Shown here piece after piece: positions 34,481 through 45,839 of a DNA stretch of 64,000 nt. The stretch's first letter is position 1. Every line of letters begins with the position of its first letter. The notes below the pieces were generated by a model that did no database searches, had not been told where the DNA came from, and saw only the letters and a list, made by a program, of their open reading frames with translations. Source of the DNA: Armigeres subalbatus (taxonomy: Eukaryota > Arthropoda > Insecta > Diptera > Culicidae); the NCBI RefSeq assembly GCF_024139115.2, contig NC_085139.1, positions 145,130,652-145,194,651 on the forward strand. Direction: 5' to 3'. The translations under genes were made by a program, and so were the position numbers.

Positions 34481-34732
34481 CTAGATTCTCGTCCGAGCCG
34501 CCGAACACCGAAGGGTTCTCACCGAACTCGTCACTGTCCCCGATTGACGAGTGAAAATCCTGCAGCAGATTAAACTGACCACTGGTTACCTCGAAGCGCT
34601 CGCCGCTGTTGGAGAAGTTCCAGTCGAACGAAACGTCTCGCGGATTGGACACTACATGGCACGGAACCGGAACCCGCTCGTCCAATGATGCACCAACGAT
34701 CATGATACTGCTGGAGGCGCAAACCGGCGCAA
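34481..34732 (-). CDS. Sidestep-family protein, Ig domain N-terminal exon
   Basis: A 252-bp exon with acceptor TTTTTCCGCAG and donor GTGAGT, phase 1 at both ends. It starts APVCASSS and contains VPVPCHVV (first Ig cysteine) and FDWNFSNSGE (core Trp), typical of the fifth Ig domain of sidestep-type proteins by recall. The last ~25 residues are Ser/Asp/Gly-rich and probably form a loop before the exon at 18779, which supplies the second cysteine. The intron between them is about 15.7 kb and packed with transposons. Upstream Ig domains and the signal peptide were not found in the window. Confidence 0.8.
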
Positions 34733-35303
34733 CTGCGGAAAAACAGAAGGGAAAACAAACATACATAAGCAATATACTAAATATTCATCCCACAGAACGA
34801 TACGCCAGCCACAGAACGAGAATACCCCCAGACCAGTGCGGGAGCCGAGCGAGGTCCGGCGTATCGTACCGGAAAGGAGGAATTTTTAATTTATTCATTT
34901 TTATTCATTCGGGCAACGTTTTACGCTCTCATTGCATCCGTGTCACTGGTTTTGCTTTTATAGTAAGCTGCTACACAGAAGGAGTACGGTCGAGAACTGT
35001 TCGCGAACTTCAGAGCATACATATTCCACTCACATCGGTGTAGCTAATTGTAGGGTCTTCTCCCAGGGCTTCTGGAGAAGGCTGTGGCAAAGCTCTAATT
35101 AGGATCCACGTAACGCACAAAATTTACTACCCGGACAAAAGTACAATAACTTAATAATTTTATATCATAAAGTACCAATACTGTGTATTGAAGAATTATA
35201 TTTTGTTCTCTGGAATCGTATCCCAAAGTGGGGCTCAATTTTTATTAAGTAAACCCTCAACAGATAGATTTACGACCGAATTACCATTTATTGTGTGAGA
35301 CCT

Positions 35304-35480
35304 CAATCAGCTCAGTTGGTAAGTGACGATATTGTCGAGCCGGAAGACGCGGGTTTGATTCACGAAAATTGTTCAATTGTAATTTCGGTCACATTTACTA
35401 CGAAGCATGTGTTCAAGATTGCATGATAGTCAAATGCAATGGAGCAGAAACATAACTATTAGAAGCATAACATGACATGG
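35304..35480 (+). mobile_element. tRNA-like SINE-type sequence
   Basis: TCAGCTCAGTTGGTAAG resembles a tRNA D-arm/A box, and GCGGGTTTGATTCACG 36 bases on resembles a B box. The flanking arms do not fold into a full tRNA, so this is a tRNA-derived repeat and not a tRNA gene. 3' limits are uncertain. Confidence 0.45.
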
Positions 35481-36044
35481 AACCATTGGAATGTTCAAGT
35501 GTGCAGTTTTAGAGCAGCAGTCCTAGCTACATCCATGCAGGATCTCGTTCCGAATAGATTGGATGAGGTCTCTACAGTGAAGCTGACGAGGCTCCCGGCT
35601 ACCGAAGGATAAAGTGAATTTTATTATTATGCATAGCGCTCTTGAGACTGTTGTGCTTTTGTGTTTATGTTTGAAATTCACGTCCTCGAGCTGTATAGTT
35701 GTGGTTTGATATTGAGCATTTCTTGTGAAAAGACAAACAGCTCTAAATGGTGCGCCAAAACTTTCCCGTCTCGTGTCATCTTTTGTCTCGAGGAAAATTT
35801 GTCGAAAACGAGTAATAACTGTTTTATCTTATAATCACCTCGCTCCATAATGGCCCTGTTTCATAGAATGGAGCTTTAATTATTAATACTATGTGGCCAT
35901 GAGTTGAAAAGAGCCATTTGGGAGTGAATGTTGTCTTATAATCAGCAGAAATTGTTGAAATTCAACTTAAAACAAAGATTTTCTCAGATGTTTCAACCAT
36001 GAGATAAAAAATGTCTATTGTATTCTTATTATCTTCTTTTCCAA

Positions 36045-36245
36045 ATGCTCACCATTTCGATTGCAGCTTGGCCTACTTTTTACTTGTACAGTATTTCCAC
36101 AGTTATTATTAATTGGATGCTTGTCTATGTCTGTCTGCATAAATATGCATTTTGTCTGGCAAGCACCATGGACACAGTATGCCCTGGGAGTCGAACATTT
36201 TTCTCACAGCTCAGACCAGCTCGAGAATCCTACGCCTTAGCTCGC
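36045..36245 (-). mobile_element. Diverged SINE (second family), minus
   Basis: Reverse complement shares GGCGTAGGATTCTCGAGCTG, a degenerate B box and a body with TGTGGAAATACTGTAC, related to the SINE at 36543. It is heavily diverged. Confidence 0.4.
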
Positions 36246-36542
36246 AAGTATAGCTGAAGACCCTTATTTTCAGAAAAATAAATATCCACAAAGAATTAAA
36301 AAGAATCAAACAAGGTTTATGTTTAGTTTTACAAAGTTAGATTTTAAAAATCTTTTCTTTCATTTTATTTCTAGTTTTTCTAGAAGAATGTTGTCATATG
36401 CCACATTCTCTTCTCATCGTATTTTCCGTACCGCTTAGTGGGTGATTATGCTGAACATTGGAGATATTGTTTCCTAATTTTGTTTTTTAGGATTAACTGT
36501 ATTAATATTTACCGAAAATAGAGCAACGTCTCCAGTAGCCTT

Positions 36543-36760
36543 GCGAGCAAAGGCGTAGGATTGCCAATCCGGATATGACGAGTTCGATTCTCGGTCCGGT
36601 TTTGTGTATCCATTGTACTTGCCGCACAACATACATACTAATGCAATGGCGGGTATATAAAAGCTTTCAATTGATAACTGAGGAAATGCTAATAGAATAC
36701 TAAGTTGAAAAGCAGGTCAAGTTCCAGTTGAAATGTAGTGCCATTGCAGAAGAAGAAGAC
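36543..36760 (+). mobile_element. tRNA-derived SINE, second family
   Basis: A tRNA-like head with A-box-like (GTAGCCTTGCGAGCAAAGGC) and B-box (GAGTTCGATTCTC) sequences, a body distinct from the first family, and tail CCATTGCAGAAGAAGAAG. Flanks CAACGTCTC (36534-36542) and CAACGTTTC (36761-36769) are a 9-bp duplication with one mismatch. Reverse relatives lie at 36045 and 41485. Confidence 0.7.
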
Positions 36761-36769
36761 CAACGTTTC

Positions 36770-38760
36770 GAATCAATTTAATCACATTGGACAATCACTT
36801 ACTCTTCATTAAATAACACACACTTGGAAGGTACAAAGCCTATCACTTGAAAAATCAACCCTCACAGTCGAGTTACGAACTTGTTAAGAGCGAGAAAAAT
36901 CAACTCAATATCAATTATTAACACGCAATCTAGTTTAACTGCGTTTGCTCTACTGTGGTTAACGCAAATATAAAAATAACCAGCTTGTTAATAATAATGT
37001 TTACACCCCATAGGAATCCGAGAAGCAAGCTTTTTGTAACGTCATAATACCATCCCACTTTGCTCGTTGCTGCCGTTGTTGACCAGATGTCGTGTGACTC
37101 GGTTGGGTTCATTGCGTTTCTGGTCACCAGAGCAATAAAACAGAATCACGCCCGCTGAACGTTGCCCGATCCACTTTGCATCCGTGTCGTACCTATCGCC
37201 AACATCACCACCCACAATCATAGAACGAATGAGAAGCCGAACCAGTCAAAAGTAAAATCGATCTTACGCATTATGACCTGACGTTTCGACAGAGTTGGTC
37301 GTTACTTTGGACAGAAATTAAGGGAAGCTTGAATTTAAATTTTCGCAGACTTTTTATTTAGAGATCCTAAAGACCATACTCACTCTTTTAAACAAGAAAA
37401 GCGCTACTTTTTCTAGTTCTATATGTACATTTAGGGTTTGTTTATCAAACAAACAATTTCAAGGAAATTTTCACATTTTACCTATTAGGGCTGACCCTGC
37501 AGCAAACGCAAACGGTGGCGGGCGACGAAAGGCAAAAACTGCTCATTTTCCAAATGAAAAATCATCATCATCATTGGGCTCTTTTTTTATGAGCAGAAGG
37601 TTCATTTGATACCCACCGAGCATCATCCCGTCATGACCATCCGTTCGAGTTCTCACTACTGGTTGGATGGTAGGTTGGGGAGTATAAGCAGAAACACGTT
37701 CCAAATTTGCCACCATCAAACAACAATGGCCAAAATGGACTGGGCATTAAGCTGCCCTTCCTGCTGGTACCATTTCTGATGAACATAGGCCTCGGCGGTC
37801 GCCAGTGGTGTTTCATAAAAACATGTTTTGTAGCAGCAATACTATTTCTGCCCGTTCATGCTTCCAATTAGCTGTTACAAAATACAACAGGATACATAGG
37901 AATTTAATGGCCCTCTGTATGTTCTTTGACTGGCTTTCATGCATTGAATTTCAACTGAGAGGATCGGCCGTGCTATTGTAACAGGTAAGGAGAAAGTTTA
38001 TAGGATTTCTATTTGGTCTGATGATTATTAATTGTCAAATCCTTTTGCTGGAGTTCATAAATTAGAACTTACGATGGATTCAAAGCTATTCAAAACCATA
38101 ATCTAGCACCACGCAATGGCAAGTTGTATGTACTAGCACAGTGTCAAATATACGATTAATGGCACATGGTTATCTGTTTCCAGTTACCCATCAGAGATTT
38201 TCAGTACCATTTTTGTTACCAGAAAGTAAAATCTTAAGCACGTAACAGAAACTTTGATTATAGCAATACAATCACACAGGTTACAGCGGTAAAAGGCGTT
38301 TCGACAAAGCAGACTATAGGAAGGTTAGATATCCCGATTCGGTCTGGAAAATTTTAATTCATTTTTGATATGTTTTACGCAAATATGCGTAGCACCAGAC
38401 GTTTTTATTTTTTAAGCAAAATCAAGTGTAAATAAACTTTTGGAAGTAATTTTGTATTATTGTTATTGCTCTCAAGAGTTTGATACATGTCGTCTGTTTT
38501 AATTAAGTTTTGTATTTGTAGCTATCGACGTTTATTTTTGACGTAAACTACTACTACGGGAAAACAGAAATTTCCAAATTCGAGAAAGTCACAAAATTAG
38601 GAGAGATTTCAAACGCTAATAGCGTCTTTATCTATCGATGCAATTGCGAGTTTTTTTCTATCAATCGATTCGGAAACTTGGTTATAAATCAACTATTGAA
38701 AATACTATTTCTCTTCAAACCCGGGAAAAATAATCAGAAATAATCAATCCCGTTCATGCA
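36770..38760. other. No recognised feature
   Basis: AT-rich, with no open frame over ~65 codons that looks coding and no repeat identified. Confidence 0.45.
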
Positions 38761-38810
38761 TCTCCAACACGGACATCAGATTGGTGTAAGGTACGGGCGT
38801 TTTGGCCGTG

Positions 38811-38820
38811 TATAAAAAGA
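38811..38820 (+). promoter_or_regulatory. TATA box of decayed histone-type unit 1
   Basis: TATAAAAAGA, about 300 bp upstream of a histone stem-loop. A similar CATAAAAAGACTCG lies at 40714 at the same distance from another stem-loop, so the two are parallel units. Confidence 0.45.
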
Positions 38821-39104
38821 CCCGTGTTTCGCATGTGAGCGTCATTTTCAATCAGGATTTCACGGAGAGTGGACCAGGATATCCAGAAGCGGGCCCAGCG
38901 ACAATGGCTGTCGCAGCGGTGGTATTGCAGCAGAAATGTTTCCAATACAATGATGGTGGCGGTCGTGACAGCAGCAGACCATCATTTAAATTCGTGTTCC
39001 ATTCAGCATCTTCGGCGAAGCGGCGTCTGTAGCGCCGAATCATCAAATGGGGGTCACGTGCTTCAGTTGTTACTGTTAGTGAGGCACATAAGGCAAAATA
39101 AATC

Positions 39105-39124
39105 GGTTCTTTTATATCAGAACC
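39105..39124 (+). terminator. Histone-type 3' stem-loop 1 (expanded loop)
   Basis: GGTTCT...AGAACC stem with an 8-base loop, 4 bases longer than the histone norm. It is followed by GGAAAGAAGG, like the purine-rich histone downstream element that binds U7 snRNA. Confidence 0.55.
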
Positions 39125-39441
39125 ACCAATATATTTGGAAAGAAGGTTTGGTTGAAATAATTTTTCCAAAGTGCAATTGCTAGGAACTGGGAAATTCTCT
39201 AATGAAATTGTCTAGCATAATTATGAGTTCGGTTATAAAATGCGGGTAATGATTGAGAAAGTTGATTTTATACACACTTTCTTTGTAGCAAAAAGCATAA
39301 TAATTTGGCGTCGGTAGTGGAATCATAGCGTCAGTGCCGGTCGGAGCATCGGCTGTCGGTTGGTGGTTGATACGAATAAAAATTTTAGAATTGGGGACAG
39401 TCATCCGATCCGATAGTCCGATAGGAAATTGGAAATAAATC

Positions 39442-39457
39442 GGTTCTTTTGAGAACC
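39442..39457 (+). terminator. Histone-type 3' stem-loop 2
   Basis: GGTTCTTTTGAGAACC: a perfect 6-bp stem and 4-base loop, the exact dimensions of metazoan histone mRNA 3' ends, preceded by AATAAATC and followed 15 bases later by GGAAGAAAG (U7-type element). Confidence 0.7.
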
Positions 39458-39806
39458 ATTATTACATTGGGAAGAAAGTTGGAAAGCTGAGGGGATTTTT
39501 TAAGTGCAACTACCACCGGCAAGTTATTGGCGTCCAGAAAAATTTGAGCGAGATTCTGAGTTTTGTTATTTACTGTTAGTGAATTCAAAAGCGTATTATT
39601 GAGAAGATTTACTATAGAATAGAAAGTTGACCCAAATGAGTAGCGGAATCATTTCGTCAGTATCGATCCGAAAGGCAATCTTTGGCAGATGGTAGCCGCA
39701 AAAAGTGTCTTCACTCTATGTTATAAAACCACAATAAATCTAAGACTGGTATCTTTCTCCCTATCTCTCTCGAGCAACCCCCTTTCTTCTTGGAAACGTT
39801 TTTGGT

Positions 39807-39822
39807 GGACCTAAAAAGAGCC
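39807..39822 (-). terminator. Degenerate histone stem-loop of the H4 pseudogene
   Basis: Minus strand GGCTCTTTTTAGGTCC lies about 33 bp past the H4 stop, followed by ACCAAAAACG and then CAAGAAGAAAG. Two stem positions mismatch. Confidence 0.6.
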
Positions 39823-39854
39823 CTTGGACTATTGTTGAGTGGTGTGGACGCGCT

Positions 39855-40162
<308 letters not shown>

Positions 40163-40713
40163 TATGATCAGGGATGGAGAAATTCAAATTTTCGAAAAAT
40201 CCAGAATGATCAAACTCACCCGTGATTTTACTTTTAAATTATCAAGTGTTACAAATTCGCCAGCGATTAATAATCGTTTAAAAATCGTATCTTGATTTGA
40301 AGCATTTACCGTTACATTTTGAACTCTTCTTCCTTACTACCGTGAAACCATATTGACAAATAGAAGATATAACGGGACTGTTGACAATTAGCTGATATTA
40401 GTGAAGATTAATGATTGAATGAAAATTCTGTGTGTATTATCGTTTGAGTATAAAATTTGAGAAGTTGTCGCCGGCGACAACTCGCCTACTGTTTTCACGT
40501 GAAAAGTTTTCACATGAAAATTGCAATCATGATCGTCTGATAATGATTCAGCGCAACACTGATTATGATGTTGGTGAACTGGTGGGAGTGCGTGTCTATG
40601 TGTCTGGTCTGTCTCTGTCACACGCGTAAAACTAGTGGGAACTGAAATAGCGCGACCATTAGCTCCGCCCCATTGGTAAACGTTACCGGTTCACATTTTG
40701 GCCCCATCGCATG

Positions 40714-40723
40714 CATAAAAAGA
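40714..40723 (+). promoter_or_regulatory. TATA-like box of decayed histone-type unit 2
   Basis: CATAAAAAGA followed by GC-rich GGGCGCGCGCGCC and a CCATTTTCGTTCGAG start-site-like region. It parallels unit 1 at 38811. Confidence 0.4.
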
Positions 40724-41027
40724 CTCGAGTCTCGGGCGCGCGCGCCATTTTCGTTCGAGCGTTTACGACGCTGCATCGGTATCCAGCATCGGAGGCGATC
40801 GTCGAGTGGAGAGCTGACCATTGCATTGGTTAGTGATCCCAGCGGTAACGGCTACCGCAGCGATGGCGTTGGCGGCTGTCAACGATGGCGGAGCGGCGGT
40901 CTGGGCGGCAGCATCACTCAAGGTTATTTTCGTCCCAACGACAAGGCTGCCAGAGCGATGGCATTGGTGGCGTCATCGATGGAGGAGCTGCTGATTGTGT
41001 GATTGCAGACATTGAAAATAAAACGGC

Positions 41028-41043
41028 GGTTCTTTACAGGACC
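41028..41043 (+). terminator. Histone-type 3' stem-loop 3
   Basis: GGTTCTTTACAGGACC: a 6-bp stem with one G-U pair and a 4-base loop, preceded by AAAATAAAACG and followed by TTTGAAAGAATG. Confidence 0.65.
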
Positions 41044-41206
41044 ATCATTACATTTGAAAGAATGTTAAGTTAAGAAGATTTTCCGAGATGTGACCGCGAG
41101 TTACCGGCAAATTAAGGGCGTCCAGCGAAATTTCTAGCAAGATTCTAAGTACTGTTAGTGATTTTTAAATGCGCTAACTGGAATTGAGCATTATCGAAAG
41201 TTAATC

Positions 41207-41222
41207 GGTTCTTTCCAGAACC
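41207..41222 (+). terminator. Histone-type 3' stem-loop 4
   Basis: GGTTCTTTCCAGAACC: a perfect 6-bp stem and 4-base loop. The U7-type element after it is weak (AACAAGAGAA). Confidence 0.65.
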
Positions 41223-41484
41223 ATATTTTAAACAAGAGAATATTTATACGAAACTAATTTTCTTCCAAGTGCAAAACACAATCGCTTGGCGATGGCGACA
41301 GCTCGATCGAAACGATGCCGCCGTCCGTAGCGAAATCACGAGTGCGCTTTGGCGAGTGGTCGCTGCCAAACTTTTTTTTTATCAAGGTGCGTCTTCAGCG
41401 ATTTGACGGTAATTATCATTTATTTCCGTTGATTAAATCAAGTAAAGAGTGCCATTTAACCTGACAAATTAAATTTTGCAATAC

Positions 41485-41640
41485 TTCTTCATTTTCATTG
41501 GCTCAACATTCCTACTGGAACCTGTTCTGCTTTTCAACTTAGCTTTCTATTAGCATTTCCTTTTTTTTTGATTATTGAAAGTTTTTCTGTGCCCGCCATT
41601 GCATGAGAATGTATCTTGTGTGGCAAGAAAAATACATTTT
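41485..41640 (-). mobile_element. SINE fragment, second family, minus
   Basis: CTGCTTTTCAACTTAGCTTT, TATTAGCATTTCC and CCCGCCATTGCATGAGAATG match the reverse complement of the 36543 SINE body. The tRNA head is missing. Confidence 0.65.
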
Positions 41641-41936
41641 GTAATAGAAATATCCAAATTTAGTTAAGCTCATTTAGACGATTGTTCGATAAATTCGGAA
41701 AACAACAATAAAATAGAAATTTTTGTTAGGGTTTCCAAATAAACAAACAAAATAGAACGACACATATTATACAGTTATTTTTATTCCATAATTGTTCGCG
41801 AATATACCGGAAGAAATTGCCATCTTAACAAACGATTTATTGGTAGTTATTTGTAATATGGTTCGGGAACAATAGTGAAAAAAAAACACAAATCATAAAG
41901 TGACAGGAATTATAATTTACGCTTCTTGATGTTGTA

Positions 41937-42131
41937 GGGTTCAGGCAGGTATTTTCGTCTTTTCGTCATAGTCTCGAAAACCAATAAAAGAGAAACTTTT
42001 TTGACAAACTCATCTGTATCAAATCGTAAGCTCAGGAGATATGTTCTGCTATAGTGGAGTTCTAGCTAAAGGACGCTCCTTCCGATGGTTTTAGCCCCTA
42101 TGACGATGGACGGAAATACCTGCCGTGTCCC
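41937..42131. mobile_element. 195-bp TA-flanked MITE, copy 1
   Basis: Inverted ends GGGTTCAGGCAGGTATTTTC / GACGGAAATACCTGCCGTGTCCC, the second quoted only to show the shared GGCAGGTATTT core, flanked by TA on both sides. A second copy in opposite orientation lies at 53854-54047 and is almost the same along its whole length. Confidence 0.8.
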
Positions 42132-42269
42132 TACAAAAAGGTAGAGAGTTTATTACTACATAAACTTGACAAAGCACGGCAGCGTATTCTACGAAAGCTT
42201 CTGGCGAAATTAAGCTCCAAGTGATTTCTTTCGGTTGGCAGAAAGCTACGATTTTTGCTTTTCACCCAA

Positions 42270-42480
42270 AAACATATGTTACAGCCACTCAAAATAGTGA
42301 CTTTAGTGACCGAAGCTGACGAAAAAAGGAACCAAATAGTGACTTTCAGTTGTAGAAAAAGTGACCAAATAGTGACTTCTAATTTCAATTGCAAGTTCGA
42401 TGAGACGAAATCAAGCGTTTTTTTGGGTCGAAGGAAAATATTTTTTTCGTAATTTGTGGCGTAAAACACCTTTCTCTTAG
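42270..42480. repeat. AGTGAC-motif repeat, copy A
   Basis: Repeated AAATAGTGACTTT/AAAAAGTGACC motifs (42290-42385) followed by TTTGTGGCGTAAAACACCTT. The same two blocks occur at 44060-44370 in the reverse order. Confidence 0.5.
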
Positions 42481-42484
42481 AACG

Positions 42485-43089
42485 AACTCAGAAGAGAAAC
42501 GAAATCGTACTCGCTAACTTTTATCTACTACTCCCCACGGAAAATTTAATCAATATCAGTAAACAGCAAGACAACTCATTGGAAGTGAGCGAAATATGGT
42601 TATCACTCTTAAGGACACTCCTCACGGAATCAAAATTTGAAAGTACTCGCGTTTTCAAGGGCAGACATGGAAGCAACGCACAACTGTCATTTTTAATATT
42701 TCATAGGTTCCACGGAGGTTTATGGAATTTTTAGTGAGACAGGAACAACAGTAGGATCGTTTTTGGTAGAAAACGATGCAAAAATTATGTAGATTCATGT
42801 ACAACGAGCCTGGGATTGAACGCTCGACCTTCTGCTTGTAATGAGGACCATGCTCTCTGAACTTTTGAATATTTTTACTCCAAAATATGCAGATTTTCCG
42901 ACTTGCTGTGCGTATTCATGAACGATTTTTGCTATGGAATTCGACAGCGCATGCAATCTTCAAAATTGGGGACACTTGATCGCCTTTCTATGATATCTAC
43001 TCAATAAATATATATGTTCTTGAATTTTTTAGTCAAATTTTTATATGGATGCCTAATGAGGGTAAAGTCTCCTCAAATTGAGGCAACAA
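42485..43089. other. No recognised feature
   Basis: AT-rich; no repeat or gene identified. Confidence 0.4.
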
Positions 43090-43090
43090 C

Positions 43091-43536
43091 TTCTTCTTTT
43101 TCTTCTTCGTTGGCATTACATCCCTCACTGGGACAGAGCCGCCTCGCAGCTTAGTGTTCATTAATCACTTCCACAGTTATTAACTGCAAGGTTTCTAAGC
43201 CATGTTACCATTTCTGCATTCGTATATCATGATGCTAACACCACAGACAAACAGACATAACACATTGGAAATTTACTCATCAAATTCATTGTCGTTCAAA
43301 CACTAACGACATCTGTTGATTTAAGTTAGTTGGGCAAATCACGAACCAGATGGCGATAGTGAGCCAATGTCAAACTCTAGCAAAAAAGATGCGCGTGCCA
43401 CGAGTGATCGATTGGCCAACTAATGATTATTTGAATTGACCAGTAAATCAGTAAACTATGGAAATTTGACGAGTGTTATGTCTGTTTGGTCTTGCTTTGT
43501 AGCTGCGCATCTTACAGCACGGCTAAGGAGGGCCCC
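43091..43536 (-). mobile_element. tRNA-derived SINE split by a MITE
   Basis: SINE of the first family, minus: (CTT)n and body at 43091-43240, tRNA-like end at 43489-43536 (GTCTTGCTTTGTAGCTGCGC...GGAGGGCCCC). Between them is an unrelated ~245-bp element. About 85 bp of SINE body and B box are missing at the junction. Confidence 0.8.
43244..43488. mobile_element. MITE with CAAACAGACATAACAC ends
   Basis: Perfect 16-bp inverted repeats at 43248-43263 (CAAACAGACATAACAC) and 43473-43488 (GTGTTATGTCTGTTTG). The non-coding interior has TGGCGATAGTGAGCC and GCGCGTGCCACGAGTG. It lies inside a SINE and is younger than it. Confidence 0.75.
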
Positions 43537-43539
43537 AAC

Positions 43540-44055
43540 TCAAAATCCAAATTGTGGTGGAATGATGGCATTTTTTTCAGTGAAGATCATTTAGCATATT
43601 TATGGATTTGTGCTGTGAAAAATGATAGCATTTGGTCATTATTGGGAGAAGTTGTTCTAATTTTGCGTGGCCACTAAAAAATATTATCAGGAGGAACAAA
43701 ACAAAGTAAATAATAGAGTAAATAAGGTTGTCAACTAAAAAATAACTTGCCACATGATTTTGTTAATCGTTTGTCAATCCTCCCCATAAAATCAATCATT
43801 TACAGCTTACTACAAATAAGCAAGATAACAAAGCCTGTTTTACTGTTGTGGGATTGAATCCATTAAATTTAGCTTTGTGAACGATTCACAGGCTTTTTAC
43901 AAAATGAACAAAAATGCGAGTGTTACAAACATGCGATCATGGGCAGTTTAGTTCTTGGTAAAACAGGGGAGAATCAAGTCTCCCCACCTTCCCCTACTGC
44001 ATAAAGGTTGAGTTTAAAACAACTCGAAACCGAAAGGTCTCTTGCTTGCATAACT
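43540..44055. other. No recognised feature
   Basis: AT-rich sequence with nothing assignable. Confidence 0.4.
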
Positions 44056-44059
44056 GTAT

Positions 44060-44370
44060 ACAAATTTATGAATTGTGACGTAAAACACCTTCAATTAGCT
44101 ACTGGTGAAATGCCAATCAGAGCAGCGAGTTAAATAGCTCGCGAAGTTTCAGAGCGATGATTTTTCCATGATACGTAATTTTATTTCCACCATGAACAAA
44201 GCATCTTCCGATGGATACATAAAGCTTTATAAAAAAAACTAGTCAATAGTTTCAAAATAGTTGAAAATAGTGACTTTTTGCGAGAAAAAGTGATTTTAGT
44301 GACTTGATGTCGAAAAAGGAGACTTTTTAGTGACTAGCCCGAAAAAAGTGACTAAAAAGTGACCCACTAC
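44060..44370. repeat. AGTGAC-motif repeat, copy B
   Basis: ATTGTGACGTAAAACACCTTC at the left, then AAAATAGTGACTTTTTGCG and several AGTGAC motifs ending GTGACCCACTACCAGGCCTG. Compare copy A at 42270. Confidence 0.5.
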
Positions 44371-44754
44371 CAGGCCTGATCTAACAATGTTTGTTGTTTT
44401 TATCTTGGCATATACAATTCTGCAAGATTTTAATATTAGGAATGTATTAAAAAACTGTAAAACTCTCTTTTATTTTTCACAATTTTTATCAATGAAATAA
44501 AATTCATTCAGTGAGTACAACTAATAGATGGATGATATGGAAATGCTAATATCATCTTCCAAACTTGGACGTACATGTTCATGATAGAATTAGAGGCGAA
44601 AGTATAGAATTGATAGTTCCGTTAGGATACGGCTGGCATGAAGAATGTTTTTATAGAAGTCGATTTGAAAGCGAGCGGAGGGCAATATTTGTGATGGCAC
44701 ATATCACACGACCTTCTTCTGCCAAGCTTCCGTATACGGAAATTGTTATAAATT

Positions 44755-44998
44755 TGTTCTTGAACGACCCTTTGTCCCTTTAGACCTTTTGTCAATTTCG
44801 ACCTTTTGTCCTTTTCGACCTTTTGTCCCGTTCGATCTTCTGTGCCTTTCGAACTTTTGTCTTTTCGACCTTCTGTCCCTTTCAACGTTTTGTCTTTTCG
44901 ACATTTTAACCTTTCGATCTTTTGTTTTTTTTCGAACTTTTGTCTTTCGATCATTTGTCTTTTCGACCATTTGTCTTTCGACCTTTTGTCATAGATTC
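44755..44998. repeat. 17-bp TTTTGTCNNTTTCGACC minisatellite
   Basis: About 14 units of a 16-18 bp motif, most alike in the middle. It keeps long frames open on both strands (Phe/Ser/Cys-rich plus, Lys/Arg-rich minus), which are by-products of the repeat. Confidence 0.85.
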
Positions 44999-45006
44999 GG
45001 ATAATT

Positions 45007-45237
45007 CAAGACAAAATTTTCAAAACGACTTATCTGCTTTGGTAAACAAAGATTCAAACGACGATTAGACGAATCTGATAGCTCCTCCACGCAAACCAAA
45101 ACCACCAATAGGCAGGGGAAGGTTTCCGCTACCTGTTGATGATGTTGGTTTGCGTGGGAGAGCTATCAGATTCGTCAAATCGTCGTTTGAATCTTTGTTT
45201 ACAAAAGCAGATAAGTCGTTTTGAAAATTTTGTCTTG
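45007..45237. mobile_element. 231-bp inverted-repeat MITE, copy 1
   Basis: Starts CAAGACAAAATTTTC and ends GAAAATTTTGTCTTG, with arms of about 100 bp. AATT flanks both sides (45003-45006, 45238-45241). A same-length copy at 59623-59853 is flanked by ATAT on both sides, so the family appears to make a 4-bp A/T duplication. Confidence 0.85.
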
Positions 45238-45244
45238 AATTATA

Positions 45245-45835
45245 TCAACGTTTGTTATAATGTAGATATGTTATTAGTTATAATTTTGTTATGCATTGCT
45301 GCTCGGGTTGTTATTCAGACTCCCGTTGCTATTAGAGACCGAGTATACCTTTGCATCTCAACGATTGTCTTGGTATAGGACATTGTGTTAGTTATAAAGG
45401 ATATTCTATCTGGATTCACATCGATAAGCGCATTGAAAATACTCTACTCACGTTTCTTCATACCAAACCGGCATGTGACTTAAAATACGACCATACACGC
45501 ACTTGTTAATTAATTTCAGAGCAAATTATTCTGAATGATCGCAAGATCGTTCTGCGTACATTTTGAAAACCCGAACACGCAATTTTGATTAATTCACCGA
45601 CTACACATAGCACAACCTTGGATTTACAGAGAATATTCTGTGTCTTAACACAAACGCGTCCAATCATGCACTCCCGCAAGATCGGTTTGCGTCCAATACA
45701 AAACATGAACAAACTTGCACTGCTTCGCCCAGATTATTTTCGCTGGTGGCTACAAAGGCATTCTTGATGGCGGTCCATTGGTATTCCACGCAACCAGTTT
45801 CTCCTCCTGCCGACGAAGCCGCGCAATACGCAAGG
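45245..45835. other. Unassigned; weak coding-like stretch on minus
   Basis: The minus frame at 45664-45861 has a Cys-containing segment (TSENNLGEAVQVCSCFV) without a recognised family. It is too little to call a gene. Confidence 0.3.
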
Positions 45836-45839
45836 AAAG

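Noticed and set aside
35304..35375. Functional tRNA gene
   Set aside because: A- and B-like boxes without a pairing acceptor stem; more likely a tRNA-derived repeat.
38802..39032. 76-codon frame starting near the unit 1 TATA as an H1 gene
   Set aside because: It has the right position before a histone stem-loop, but the translation shows no histone motif, so it is only noted as part of the decayed cluster.
44622..45004. Lys/Arg-rich minus and Phe/Ser-rich plus frames
   Set aside because: Translations of the 17-bp minisatellite.
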